Assembly (NCBI GenBank): GCA_012862575.1
Contig: BLSF01000013.1
Span: forward strand, 1 to 64,000
Length of the DNA stretch: 64,000 bases
Reading direction: 5' to 3'
Source: Parietichytrium sp. I65-24A
Taxonomy: Eukaryota; Sar; Bigyra; Thraustochytrida; Thraustochytriidae
Made by a program: the position numbers and the translations under genes. Numbering within the stretch: position 1 is the first letter of the stretch; every line of letters begins with the position of its first letter. Below the pieces are notes generated by a model. The model was not told the origin of the DNA. It saw only the letters and a list, made by a program, of their open reading frames with translations, and searched no databases. Shown here in pieces: positions 39,512 to 48,596 of the stretch.

Positions 39512-40266
39512 GGCTCACCAGCGATCAATCGGGGCACATGTCGATTCTGTACACCGCAGTTGCCCCGGGCACAGCTGCGACTTTGCGATCTGAGGAATCT
39601 GAGGATTGTTGTCCAAACTACAATGGTTTGGATTTTTATGCAAGCCGGTAGATTAATTGATGGGTACAGTTTTTGCTATTTTAAAGTAAGAGTTTACATG
39701 CATGCCTAATGTCCGACAAAGAGATTCGTTTGCTGTTGTTGATCCATCTCTCAAATCGTCCATGACGAGCCTTCTCGCACACATTTTACACTAGAGCGCC
39801 GCGCACTGACTACCTCCTTAGCTTCGAGCAGCGAGATCAATGTATTTTCAATTCTCTCACGAGCTCGGCTGTTGCTGAAGAACAACATGATTTCGACTGG
39901 TATGTCTGAGGCTGAAACCACACTGCTCACAAAGGCAAATTGCACACGGTCGCATGTTAGATGGAGCGCGATTGGCACTAAGCTCGCGTGCTTAATTTGA
40001 CGATATCGCTCGGAAGACTAGTCTTGGATCTGCGACCTTGGACCCTCACGAAGTTGTGCCGTGGTGAACTGCAAAACACATAAAATGCATGTCTTCGAAC
40101 AATGAGTTGCAAGAATTGAAATTGACTGAGTGAATTTCGTTTACCGGACACATTTTTTGGAACGAAAGGGTTCCTCACCGATCGCCTAGCTTATATTGTC
40201 TAGGAAAAGTCTCTGCGAACTATGTTTCGGTGGTTCCGAAAAGAACAAGAAAATGTTGAACACAGT

Positions 40267-40463
40267 GAAGCCACGAAGTGACAGCGTAAACAAACCCTAT
40301 CGGAAGGTGGGGTGTGTTGAACAATGAAGCCACGAAGTGCAGCGTAAACAAACCCTATTGGAAGGTGGGGTGGTTGAACAGTGAGTGGGAATATCACAGT
40401 CACCAGTGCATTCAAGTGGAGCCACGAAGTGCAGCGTGAACAAACCCTATCGGAAGGTTGGTT
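40267..40463. repeat. Three direct copies of a ~45-bp unit
   Basis: The unit GAAGCCACGAAGTG...CAAACCCTATCGGAAGGTGG occurs at about 40267-40312, 40326-40372 and 40419-40463 with few mismatches. Confidence 0.88.
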
Positions 40464-40489
40464 GAGTCCATGAACAACAGGGATCATGT

Positions 40490-40527
40490 TTGTTTGTCTG
40501 TTTGTCTCTTTGTCTGTTTGTCTGTTT
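40490..40527. repeat. TGTTTGTC microsatellite
   Basis: TGTTTGTCTG/TGTTTGTCTC units repeated about four times. Confidence 0.85.
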
Positions 40528-40621
40528 TAGCAATCCCTGCCTTGAAGATGAACTTCGTTGCGTTGCACTTGGTCTCCCTCCAGCTTATCGGACCTAGCAG
40601 GAGCAATCGCCTCTCATTTCC

Positions 40622-40669
40622 ACCCCACCTTCCGATAGGTTTGTTTACGCTCTCACTTCGTGGCTTCAC
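40622..40669. repeat. Inverted copy of the ~45-bp unit
   Basis: Reverse complement of the unit at 40267-40312, with its CACTTCGTGGCTTCAC end facing the right. It forms an inverted repeat with about 310 bp between it and the first copy. Confidence 0.85.
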
Positions 40670-41403
40670 TTATTTCGGAAGCTAAGTGTACCGGTACTCA
40701 TTACCGGTACGACGTTTTCGCCGTTCATCTTGTTAGCCCTCAACGTGACAGGCAGACAGCCATACATACCGGTACAGACTCTTCAGCCAAGTCGCTGCCA
40801 AACGCTGGCGCCATCAAAGTCCATCGCTCACTTACTGGACAGCTATGTGTGCTGTCCAGCGAAGAAGCCTTGTGCACAGCGGAGGGAGTGTGAGGAGTGA
40901 ACAACATCTCAACTTCAACCCTGCAAACTTGAACCATCGAAGAAATGTGAGCGCTTTTTCAATTGAAGAAAAAAAATGAACAAGAACAAGAAAAAGAAAA
41001 AGAAGACCATTCGCATATTACCGCAGTGCTGACTGAGGATCGAGTCCTTCCGGTCTCTACCAGCTGAGCTAGCAGCGACAAACGACTAAGGAATGTGGAT
41101 GGACTGTGTAGGAAGAGAGAAGATACTACTCTTCGTTCGTGGAAACAAGTCGTGACAGTGGCTGGTTGACTTGCGCCCTGGCGTTCTGGCTGCGAGACAC
41201 AGGTTCGCGTGCTTGAAGAATCTATGGGCCATAACGTGGCTTCGCCGTTCCTGGTTGAGGGTGCGCAGTGTAGAGTCTGAGTCTGTACGGGTACGGGCAA
41301 AGGCGAATCGCGGCCGGGTGGGTCGCTCGTGTTTGTGTGAATAAAGCACAGCACACACGCGCACGCCTGCGAGAGACTCCTTTCGTCGCCCACCATCACG
41401 CTC

Positions 41404-43956
41404 GTGGGCGCAGAATCTGGCCCCCTGCGGGCTGCTGCAGCACGGCTTCGCAATGCCGTTGAAACTGGTTCAAGCGTCGCGGAAGCGAGTGCGGCGATTC
41501 TCGCTCTCGTTGGAGAGCTGAAGAAGGCAAGAGAAGCTCGCTCCGACGAAGCTGCAGATGCTCTTGTAAAAATCTGCCCATGGTTGGCGGACACCGACGC
41601 GGGCTTGGGCATAGTACAGACTTGCGCTCAGGATGATCTTGAAGAGGCAAGATGCTTGCTTCTGGAGATGGCAAAACAGGTTTCGAGTGCACGATGGTTA
41701 GGGAGAGGTGCAAAGTGGGATCACGCTCGCCTGGCGCTGGCGATTGCGTTGGGGTTGCGTGAGATAATGGCCTGCAGCGATACAGTCGGGAAAAAGGCTG
41801 ATCAGGAGATGATCAGAGGGTTTGTGCAGGAGTGCATCTTCCGAGACGATCAACCCTCAATGCATGACGGAATCTTTTTAAATACGGTGCTTGCACTGTG
41901 CTCCGACTCCGTGTTGTTCCGCGAGCAGCTGTCGGCTGTAATCGGATTGCTGAATCCAACAGAAAACTTATCAAGTAGCAATGAACGAGCACGGGCACCG
42001 ACGCCCACCGTGCGCGTCACGCTCGTTCCTCTTCTGCTCCAGTATTGCAGCGCGACGCTTCAAGTCTCTGAACCCCGTTCCAGCGTCGCACTCGACCTCG
42101 ACACTCACATCTGCAGGGCCTTATCTGGAGCCTCCATGCACGTCCAGATCTCTCCTCGGTCATCGACGGAACGTACCATGCAAAACCAATTGACGTGGGA
42201 CTATTTTGATCCCGAGTTGCCAGGAGGCGCACTGGCTAGCGAGCCAGACGGGGAACGCTCGGATGAAACGGATATGTTTACGGTATTGAATGGCTTCCCA
42301 AGCAAGGCGAAGAAGAGCGGGATGGTTGCGTCTTACTCTCCGGCTCAGATGGCCAGCATGGATGCATTTTCCATTCTAAATCGATGGTTTCGGCTCGTGA
42401 GCGCGAGCGAGCATGCCAATCTGCTCTCCGAAGATTCTCTTGTCTCAATTCACATAAGCGTTGCCTACTGCTCTCGGCTCCTTGACCAGATCTCCTCCCC
42501 GAAAGCGCCGTGGTTGCTGCGACATGGCGAAGCTCAGCAATCGGAGACGGAGAAGCAATTCAACCATCAACCGTCCGTGGCCCACGGATTGTTTTATCAA
42601 GAGTGGGGCGAAGACGTTACTGAAGCACTTTCCGCTTTCAACTTTTCGATGCGCAAAAAGGCCTTTTCGGAGCGAGAGACGCTCCACGCGCTCTTGGAAG
42701 ATGATGCGATGGAAGCCATCTCCTCTGAAGCAATGCGGCTCTTGAGCAGCGCGCTACGAATGCAGCCAAGCAACGTGTCCGAGGTAAGTTTGTTCTGTCA
42801 TCCAAAACGGCTGTTTTCAAAACCCTAAAAGCAAGTTTGAGTCGCACAGATCTTTGAGAGAGCAAAGCGGTTTGCGTTTCATGACTCCACAAGACAGGTT
42901 CAGAGGTCAAACTCTAGCTTTGCTGCTATCTCGTTCCTCTCTTCCGTCGCGCTCGTGGTTGAGCACGGCCACCGTCTTGTCTTTGACATCAAACCGGTGT
43001 GCCACCTTCTCTTCCACGTCACTGTTGAAAGGCATTTCCGAGATCCTCTATTCGCCTTTGAGCTGTTTCGGATGTGTCGGCAACAAAAGGGCTCGCTGAA
43101 GGTGAACGGAGTCTTAGCAAGGTTTTTCCCGTCCCTGTTCAAGTGTATTGCCTACCATCCCCTATCTTGCGGACCAGAGCTCGTAAGGCTCGTGCCAGAC
43201 ATTCTCGACAGCACTGTAGCAGCTGAGGTTCTTCAAAGTATACTGGATCTACCTTTCACGATGATCTTGCTTGAGGATCTGGACAAGGAGAAGCAAGCTG
43301 GTAAGGCGTTGGACCGTTTGGATCGCGAACTCTCCATATTTCTTCGCGGCGTCCTCTTGCGGGACCGATGTCTAGCGGTTCCACAATTTCAGAACGCGAA
43401 TGCGGATGCGAGATATCCTTGCAATTCGCCTGCATTTCAGGCTGGAATCCACGAGTTGGCAGAGCGACTTAAGACCCAGCGATCCCCTCGCACCCCACAC
43501 TTATTAGTGCAGTGCAACAACCTTCTTGATGTGTACTTTGCTGCGTTGCTTGCACAAACGGAGAATTGCAGCAAACAGGAGCTCCTTGAGCTGCTCCTAA
43601 ACCCCGCTTACTCGGCTTTGGATCGGCTTGCGTTGCCATTGCCCCATCCTAGACTTGCTGGCTTGCTGGCAACGCTGATCGAAAAGCGCCCGCTTTTGCT
43701 TGAGGCGTTAGCCCAAAGACTACTCTTCCACTTGAGACCTGACGATCCGATCGGCCTTCTAGCATTTGATCTTTTAGACTCCCTTCCTCCAGCTCTGGCC
43801 GAGCCACACGCCCGTGCAACGAAGGCGCAGCTCCACCTACTCTCAAGTCGGTCAATGCATGACAGCGAGCGAACCTCCACGTCGCACAACAGCTTTGTAG
43901 GTCGGGCACATCGATTTCTCACATCTAGACGTCGCCGGCTCGCGCTTTTGAGCTAA
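41404..43956 (+). CDS. AP5Z1: AP-5 complex subunit zeta (AP5Z1/SPG48-like), 5' end not found
   Basis: Exons at <41404-42783 and 42850-43956, joined over a 66-nt intron (GTAAGTTT donor, GCACAG acceptor, phase 0), give about 828 codons; human AP5Z1 has 807. Two blocks match the family well. One is TDMFTVLNGF followed by ASMDAFSILNRWFRLVS (family TDFFTVL...NVQAFSMLRAWL). The other is HFRDPLFAFELFRMCRQ, VLARFFPSLFKCIAYHP and AAEVLQSILDLPFT (family FHSPMLAFEFIQFC, LRLSFPNLFKFLAW, ALEMLHALLDLP). The protein is helical throughout. AP-5 zeta works with SPG11 and SPG15 at late endosomes in retrieval to the Golgi. The open frame begins after a stop at about 41340 with no ATG, so an upstream exon with the start codon must exist. 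Other AP-5 subunits are not in this window. Confidence 0.88.
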
Positions 43957-45188
43957 TGTCAGAAGCGGTCCTGCTGTGCGGCGTCTGACGAGTAGCAAAT
44001 TCACCGCCAACTCAACGTTCATCACAAACCACTCCACTGTGGCAGCGGCTACCGCCTCTCGTTCAAGTTTTCGTTCGCCTCGCCGGGATGGGTATGGACT
44101 GTGAGAATCGTCTCTCATTGACCATGGTTCCGACGGACTCACCTAACAGCGAGTCACTGGCAGTGAGTCAATGAGCGCCGTCGCGACCCGTTCATTGGCC
44201 ACGATGTGCCCAATTTCACTTGCGCTGAGGTCTCTCTTGTTTCTTTTCGCCGTGTGCTCCTGATTCCGCCCCTCGTTTTGGCCGTAAATTAATGCACTAC
44301 CCGCTGAAGCTTCGGTAATTGTTTCCTTGACAGTGACATAATCATCTTCGGGTTTCTATGTTTTTAGTTTTGTTCTTCTGTTTTTTTGGATCCTTCAATG
44401 AACATAGATTTCAATTTGATGAACACTTCAATTGCAAAATTGTACGGTGGGGCCGCTAGCATCATCTCCTTCCGAATGCAAATTGGAACATGTCAGCAAT
44501 TCGCCTAACCCCTTCTCTAACACCACCACCCTTCCTCCTCACTTTCCTCTTTCGCTTTATCGTAGGTACCATTACCAGTAAATGATAAGAGAGCGTAGTA
44601 CGGCCACCCTGACTTTCCCCGGTCTTACCGTGACAGCTATGCTTTAAAGTAGAACACTTGCGTACCGGTACTCTGCGTCAAACAAAGGCCGCTTGCTTGT
44701 TGGCTCATCCTTTGGCGCGACATACGTATGCCAGGGTCCGCGCACACAATTGGGTTCCGCTAGGCAGTGGGGGCGCAGAAAAGCCCGCTGGTTGCGTGGC
44801 TGGTAGCGTGGCAATCGTACGATAAAGGCCGCGGGCGGTCTGGGGGCCAGAGGCTGGGGAAGCGAGTCGGCTTCCTGCGAGACCTGCGAGACCTGCGAGC
44901 AAGGGAAGTTTCTATCCTCTGTATATGCTCTCTTATTCTCTCTAATCTGCGCGCTCGTGCGGTGCGCTGCGATTGTTGTGTTGGCGAAGCTGACGGCCTA
45001 TGATTGGCTGCGCCTGAAGGCAGAGCCGAATTTTATGTATCTGGAGCGGAGAGTGGTGGACATTCTTTTGGGGAGAAGCAGGTTGTGAAGCGCGAGCTTG
45101 GTGTTGATAGGATTGATTGGAGCGATCTCGGGTTTCGGGTGTCGTGGGGCGCTATAGTTTGATAGATTGTTTGTGTCTCTAAAAGAGA
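43957..45188. other. Intergenic region
   Basis: No gene supported. It contains GAGACCTGC repeats near 44870-44900 and GGTACC-type words near 44565-44670. Confidence 0.5.
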
Positions 45189-48100
45189 ATGGGCCTCGGC
45201 AATCGGCGCGGCAGTTTGGCCAGCGCTTTGAATATAGCGCTTTGCTGCGTGGCGCTGCTGTTCGCCGTTTCACTAGTGCTGACCGACACAGTGTTGCTCA
45301 GAAATGGGTCTTTGCTAAAACCTTCGCTCGCGGGATCCGGGCTTCGTCAAGGATGGAAAACCCACGATGAAGGGGCTTTGCGAGGATCGCTTCATGCCGC
45401 AGCGGAGGCAGCGCACGAACTTGCCTCCGAAAATCTTGAGGGTGAGGACGGCATCTTTAGGAAGTCTGAGACTGAAATACTTCACATTTTGAGAAAAGTT
45501 GAGGAGGAACTAAGAACCTCAGCGGAAGCTAATGCCGGGGCCAACGAGGTGGCGGAGACTAATAAAGAAACAGAAGCCCCGCTGAGGAAGCAGGGGATCT
45601 TCGCAGATAGACCTGAAATCTCAGCTTTAGAAGTACGGACGGAATCAGCAGAGGTCCCCGCAAGAGAACCAGCCGAAGCTAACGCCGGGGCCAAAGAGGA
45701 GGCGGAGGCTATTTTAGAAACAGGAGTTCCGCTGAGAAACCAGGAGATGGTGACAAATAGACCTGAGATGTCCTCAGAAGAACAGACGGAAGCAGGAGCC
45801 TCTGCAGAAGAGGGCCCCACAGGAGAACCAGCCGAGGTTAACGCTAGGTCGGATGGAGAGAAGGTTATTCCAGAAACAGGGGTCCCGGTGAGGAATCAAG
45901 AGGCATCAACAAGTAGGCCTGAATTGCCTGCTTTCAAAGATCGGATGGATCAAGAGATACTTAATGGCTCGGCTAACATTCTTGCTTATACCGAGTCGCG
46001 AGAAAGCTTCCCAGTGGTGCTTCTCTGCCACGAGAGGGTGGACAAGTTGCGACAAACACTGGAATCGCTGCTAAAAGTTCGGGGTGTTCGTGCGGAGAAT
46101 GTGCTGGTGGTTCAAGATGGCAGTCATGAAGGCGTGGCCAAGGTAGTGAGAGCAGCTGGTGTCCAGCACATGTCAAGACCTGAAACCGTTATGCCTGTAA
46201 TGGAAAGAAGTGATCCTGGATTCCGGATTGCGCAACACTACAATTACGCTCTCCAGCGAGCCATGGAACACTTTGCTGATGCCCCCGCGGTCGTTGTTGT
46301 GGAGGACGACTATCTCTTTAGTCCAGACTTTATGGAGTACATGGTCAGTGTTGCTCCTGCAGTGGAGGCTGACCCAACACTTTGGGCCGCTTCAGCGTGG
46401 AACGATAACGGGCAGTCTGGAAATGTCAAGGATAAGTCTCGACTGTTGCGTACGTCCTACTTCCCCGGTCTAGGCTGGCTCTTGCTCCGCTCTATATGGG
46501 AGGAGATCGGAAGCAAGTGGCCGCGAGCACACTGGGATTGGTTCATGAGAGATCCTAGAATTCAAAAAGGGCGCGAAGTCGTGTATCCCGAAATCTCTCG
46601 AGTCCTCCATACAGGATCAAGCGGAGCGTTCATGACTATGGAATTGCATCTTCAATACTTCGACAGTATTGTATACAACACAGATGCCGCGTTCCGCTGG
46701 GCGCCAAGCGCAGCCAACGATGTTTTATTGAGCAATTACGACCAGAGGGTTGAGAGCGACATTCGGAACGGGATTGTGATTACATCTGGTGAAGAAATTC
46801 GTGGGCCCCCGAGTGACCAGGCAAAGATCGTCTGGTATTCCCAAAACCCATACCCAAGCAAATTCAATGAGAAAGTTCTTAAGGCGTTTGGGTCGGAGTT
46901 TCACATCTGGCACCAAATTTTGCGCGGAAATCGCCAGGGGGTTCATGAAATCTGGTATCGCGGTCGCCAAAAGCTTATTCTAATCAACACCTTTGACCCG
47001 AAGAGGGTTCGAAGCCAAATCAGCGGTTGGTTTCATACTTATCCATCTCAGACACCTTGGCTAAGACTGAAACCTGATTCAGTAAAGCCATTCCGCATAC
47101 AAACTTTGCTTGCGCAAATGCAAGGGGTTCCGGAACTGCCTAAGTTGGAGGAGAACGACGATCAAGAAATACGCATTCTTATGACGGAGTCAGCGCCTCA
47201 GCCTACAGACCTCTCTGTCCTGCATTCAACGGGTCGCGCGGAGATTCTTGTCGTGAGCGACAAGCTTGATCAAAATTCCAAGGAAGAGGCTACTTCACCG
47301 CAAAAGATGGAGCTTTTCGAGTACACTAAAACCCACTCTCAGTTTCCCATCCTCCTGTTGTGTTACAACCGCGCAGAGCAACTTTCAGGCACAATTGCCT
47401 CTCTTCTCGAGGTGAGAGGAGTGTCAAAGGAAAACATTCTCGTGATCCAGGACGGAGCGATGCCACAAATTACATCGATTCTGAAGAAGAATGGCTTAGA
47501 GTATATTCAGAGACCAGAAGTTGTGTTTCCAGCGAGAGAAAAGAATAATCCTGGCTTTAGGATCTCCCAGCACTACAAGTTTGCTTTGGAAAAGGCATTC
47601 AAGCATTTTGCCGACGCCCCGGGGCTTGTGATTGTGGAGGACGATTTCAAGTTCTCCCCGGACTTTATGGAATTCTTCGTTGCTGTTAGCCCTGCCTTAG
47701 ATCAGGACCCCACCCTCTTTCTTGCAAGCTCTTGGAACGATAACGGATTTAGCGATCAAGTGTTTGACAAACAAGCGCTGAAGCGAACAGACTTTTTTCC
47801 AGGGCTGGGATGGTTGATGCCCCGCCGAATTTGGGATGAACTTGAGCACTCGTGGCCTCGTAGTCACTGGGACTGGTTTCTTAGGAACCCGAAAGTAACG
47901 AAGGGCCGGGAGGTGGTTTACCCAGAAGTTCCTCGAAGTTTCCATGCCGGGACGGTTGGGAGCTATATGGATCCAGAGACACAGGCCCAATTCTTCGACA
48001 GGATTGCCTACAATCGAGATGCAACTTTTCGTTGGCCAGCAGACGCATACAAGGCTGCATTGCAGAAGCAATACGATGACCGCCTAAAATCGGTTATAGA

Positions 48101-48491
48101 GAATGCAGTAACAGTGAGTCACGCTGAGGACTTGTTTCCTCAAGACCCAGATGACCGCCGAACTCGAGTTCTGTGGTACGAGCATAATCCACATCAGCAG
48201 GCAGAGGCAAGCTTCAAACCCTTCGCGAAGGAGCTTGGCATCTGGCACCAGGTGAAACGAGGGGCGCGCCAGTCTGTACATGAAATCCGCTATAACAATC
48301 TACCTCTGATTATGGTGAACCTCAGAGGGTCTTGCACAAAAACGAGCTGCTCCAGCACACGGGTGAGAGGGTACCATGGTCAAACGAATTGGGCTGCACT
48401 GAAGCACGATGATGCGCCAACATTGTTCCCGCAGCGGCTTTTAGAAAACATTGAGATACTTAGAAATCAGCAGAATGCTGTCAAAGTGTAG
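45189..48491 (+). CDS. Golgi-type glycosyltransferase with two GT13 (GnT-I/POMGNT1-like) domains
   Basis: A 1100-residue type II membrane protein from the ATG at 45189. It has a short cytoplasmic N terminus, one membrane anchor (ALNIALCCVALLFAVSLVL, near 14-32), a Glu/Ala-rich stem to about 270 with three similar repeats of about 55 residues (AEANAGA...E.G.PLRNQ...RPE), then two catalytic-type domains. Domain 1 (about 273-660) has FPVVLLCHERVDKL, VVVEDDYLFSPDF (the EDD metal/UDP motif), LWAASAWNDNG and FPGLGWLLLRSIWEE with HWDWFMRDP. Domain 2 (about 718-1095) has FPILLLCYNRAEQL, VIVEDDFKFSPDF, LASSWNDNGFS and FPGLGWLMPRRIWDE with HWDWFLRNP. These are the motifs of UDP-GlcNAc transferases of GT13. 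GnT-I has WDDW where both domains here have WDWF, like the single-Asp form in POMGNT1. Both domains keep the EDD, so both may be active. It is convergent with the IQ gene. Confidence 0.92.
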   Translation: MGLGNRRGSLASALNIALCCVALLFAVSLVLTDTVLLRNGSLLKPSLAGSGLRQGWKTHDEGALRGSLHAAAEAAHELASENLEGEDGIFRKSETEILHILRKVEEELRTSAEANAGANEVAETNKETEAPLRKQGIFADRPEISALEVRTESAEVPAREPAEANAGAKEEAEAILETGVPLRNQEMVTNRPEMSSEEQTEAGASAEEGPTGEPAEVNARSDGEKVIPETGVPVRNQEASTSRPELPAFKDRMDQEILNGSANILAYTESRESFPVVLLCHERVDKLRQTLESLLKVRGVRAENVLVVQDGSHEGVAKVVRAAGVQHMSRPETVMPVMERSDPGFRIAQHYNYALQRAMEHFADAPAVVVVEDDYLFSPDFMEYMVSVAPAVEADPTLWAASAWNDNGQSGNVKDKSRLLRTSYFPGLGWLLLRSIWEEIGSKWPRAHWDWFMRDPRIQKGREVVYPEISRVLHTGSSGAFMTMELHLQYFDSIVYNTDAAFRWAPSAANDVLLSNYDQRVESDIRNGIVITSGEEIRGPPSDQAKIVWYSQNPYPSKFNEKVLKAFGSEFHIWHQILRGNRQGVHEIWYRGRQKLILINTFDPKRVRSQISGWFHTYPSQTPWLRLKPDSVKPFRIQTLLAQMQGVPELPKLEENDDQEIRILMTESAPQPTDLSVLHSTGRAEILVVSDKLDQNSKEEATSPQKMELFEYTKTHSQFPILLLCYNRAEQLSGTIASLLEVRGVSKENILVIQDGAMPQITSILKKNGLEYIQRPEVVFPAREKNNPGFRISQHYKFALEKAFKHFADAPGLVIVEDDFKFSPDFMEFFVAVSPALDQDPTLFLASSWNDNGFSDQVFDKQALKRTDFFPGLGWLMPRRIWDELEHSWPRSHWDWFLRNPKVTKGREVVYPEVPRSFHAGTVGSYMDPETQAQFFDRIAYNRDATFRWPADAYKAALQKQYDDRLKSVIENAVTVSHAEDLFPQDPDDRRTRVLWYEHNPHQQAEASFKPFAKELGIWHQVKRGARQSVHEIRYNNLPLIMVNLRGSCTKTSCSSTRVRGYHGQTNWAALKHDDAPTLFPQRLLENIEILRNQQNAVKV

Positions 48492-48596
48492 TATTAGTAC
48501 CTGTGAGTCAATCAAAGAAAGCGAATGTATATTTTCTCGATTTGTACAATTGTTCTCACTCGCATATGTCATTTCGGAAACAAACTTAGGTCTTCA

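Larger units (their letters stand above)
39512..41403. other. Long intergenic region with repeats
   Basis: Holds the 40267-40669 repeat cluster, a TGTTTGTC array (40490-40527) and a tRNA-like box on the minus strand near 41060. Upstream exon(s) of the AP5Z1 gene should lie in its right part but could not be placed. Minus-strand frames at 39751-40178 look weakly coding, yet do not join. Confidence 0.5.

Noticed and set aside
39751-40178. Two minus-strand frames with fairly protein-like composition and a plausible intron
   Set aside because: No splice combination gives one continuous frame with an ATG, and no family was recognised.
40959-41612. 217-codon minus-strand frame
   Set aside because: Overlaps the supported AP5Z1 exon, is low-complexity Ser/Arg/Ala, and ends in a run coded by simple AAG repeats.
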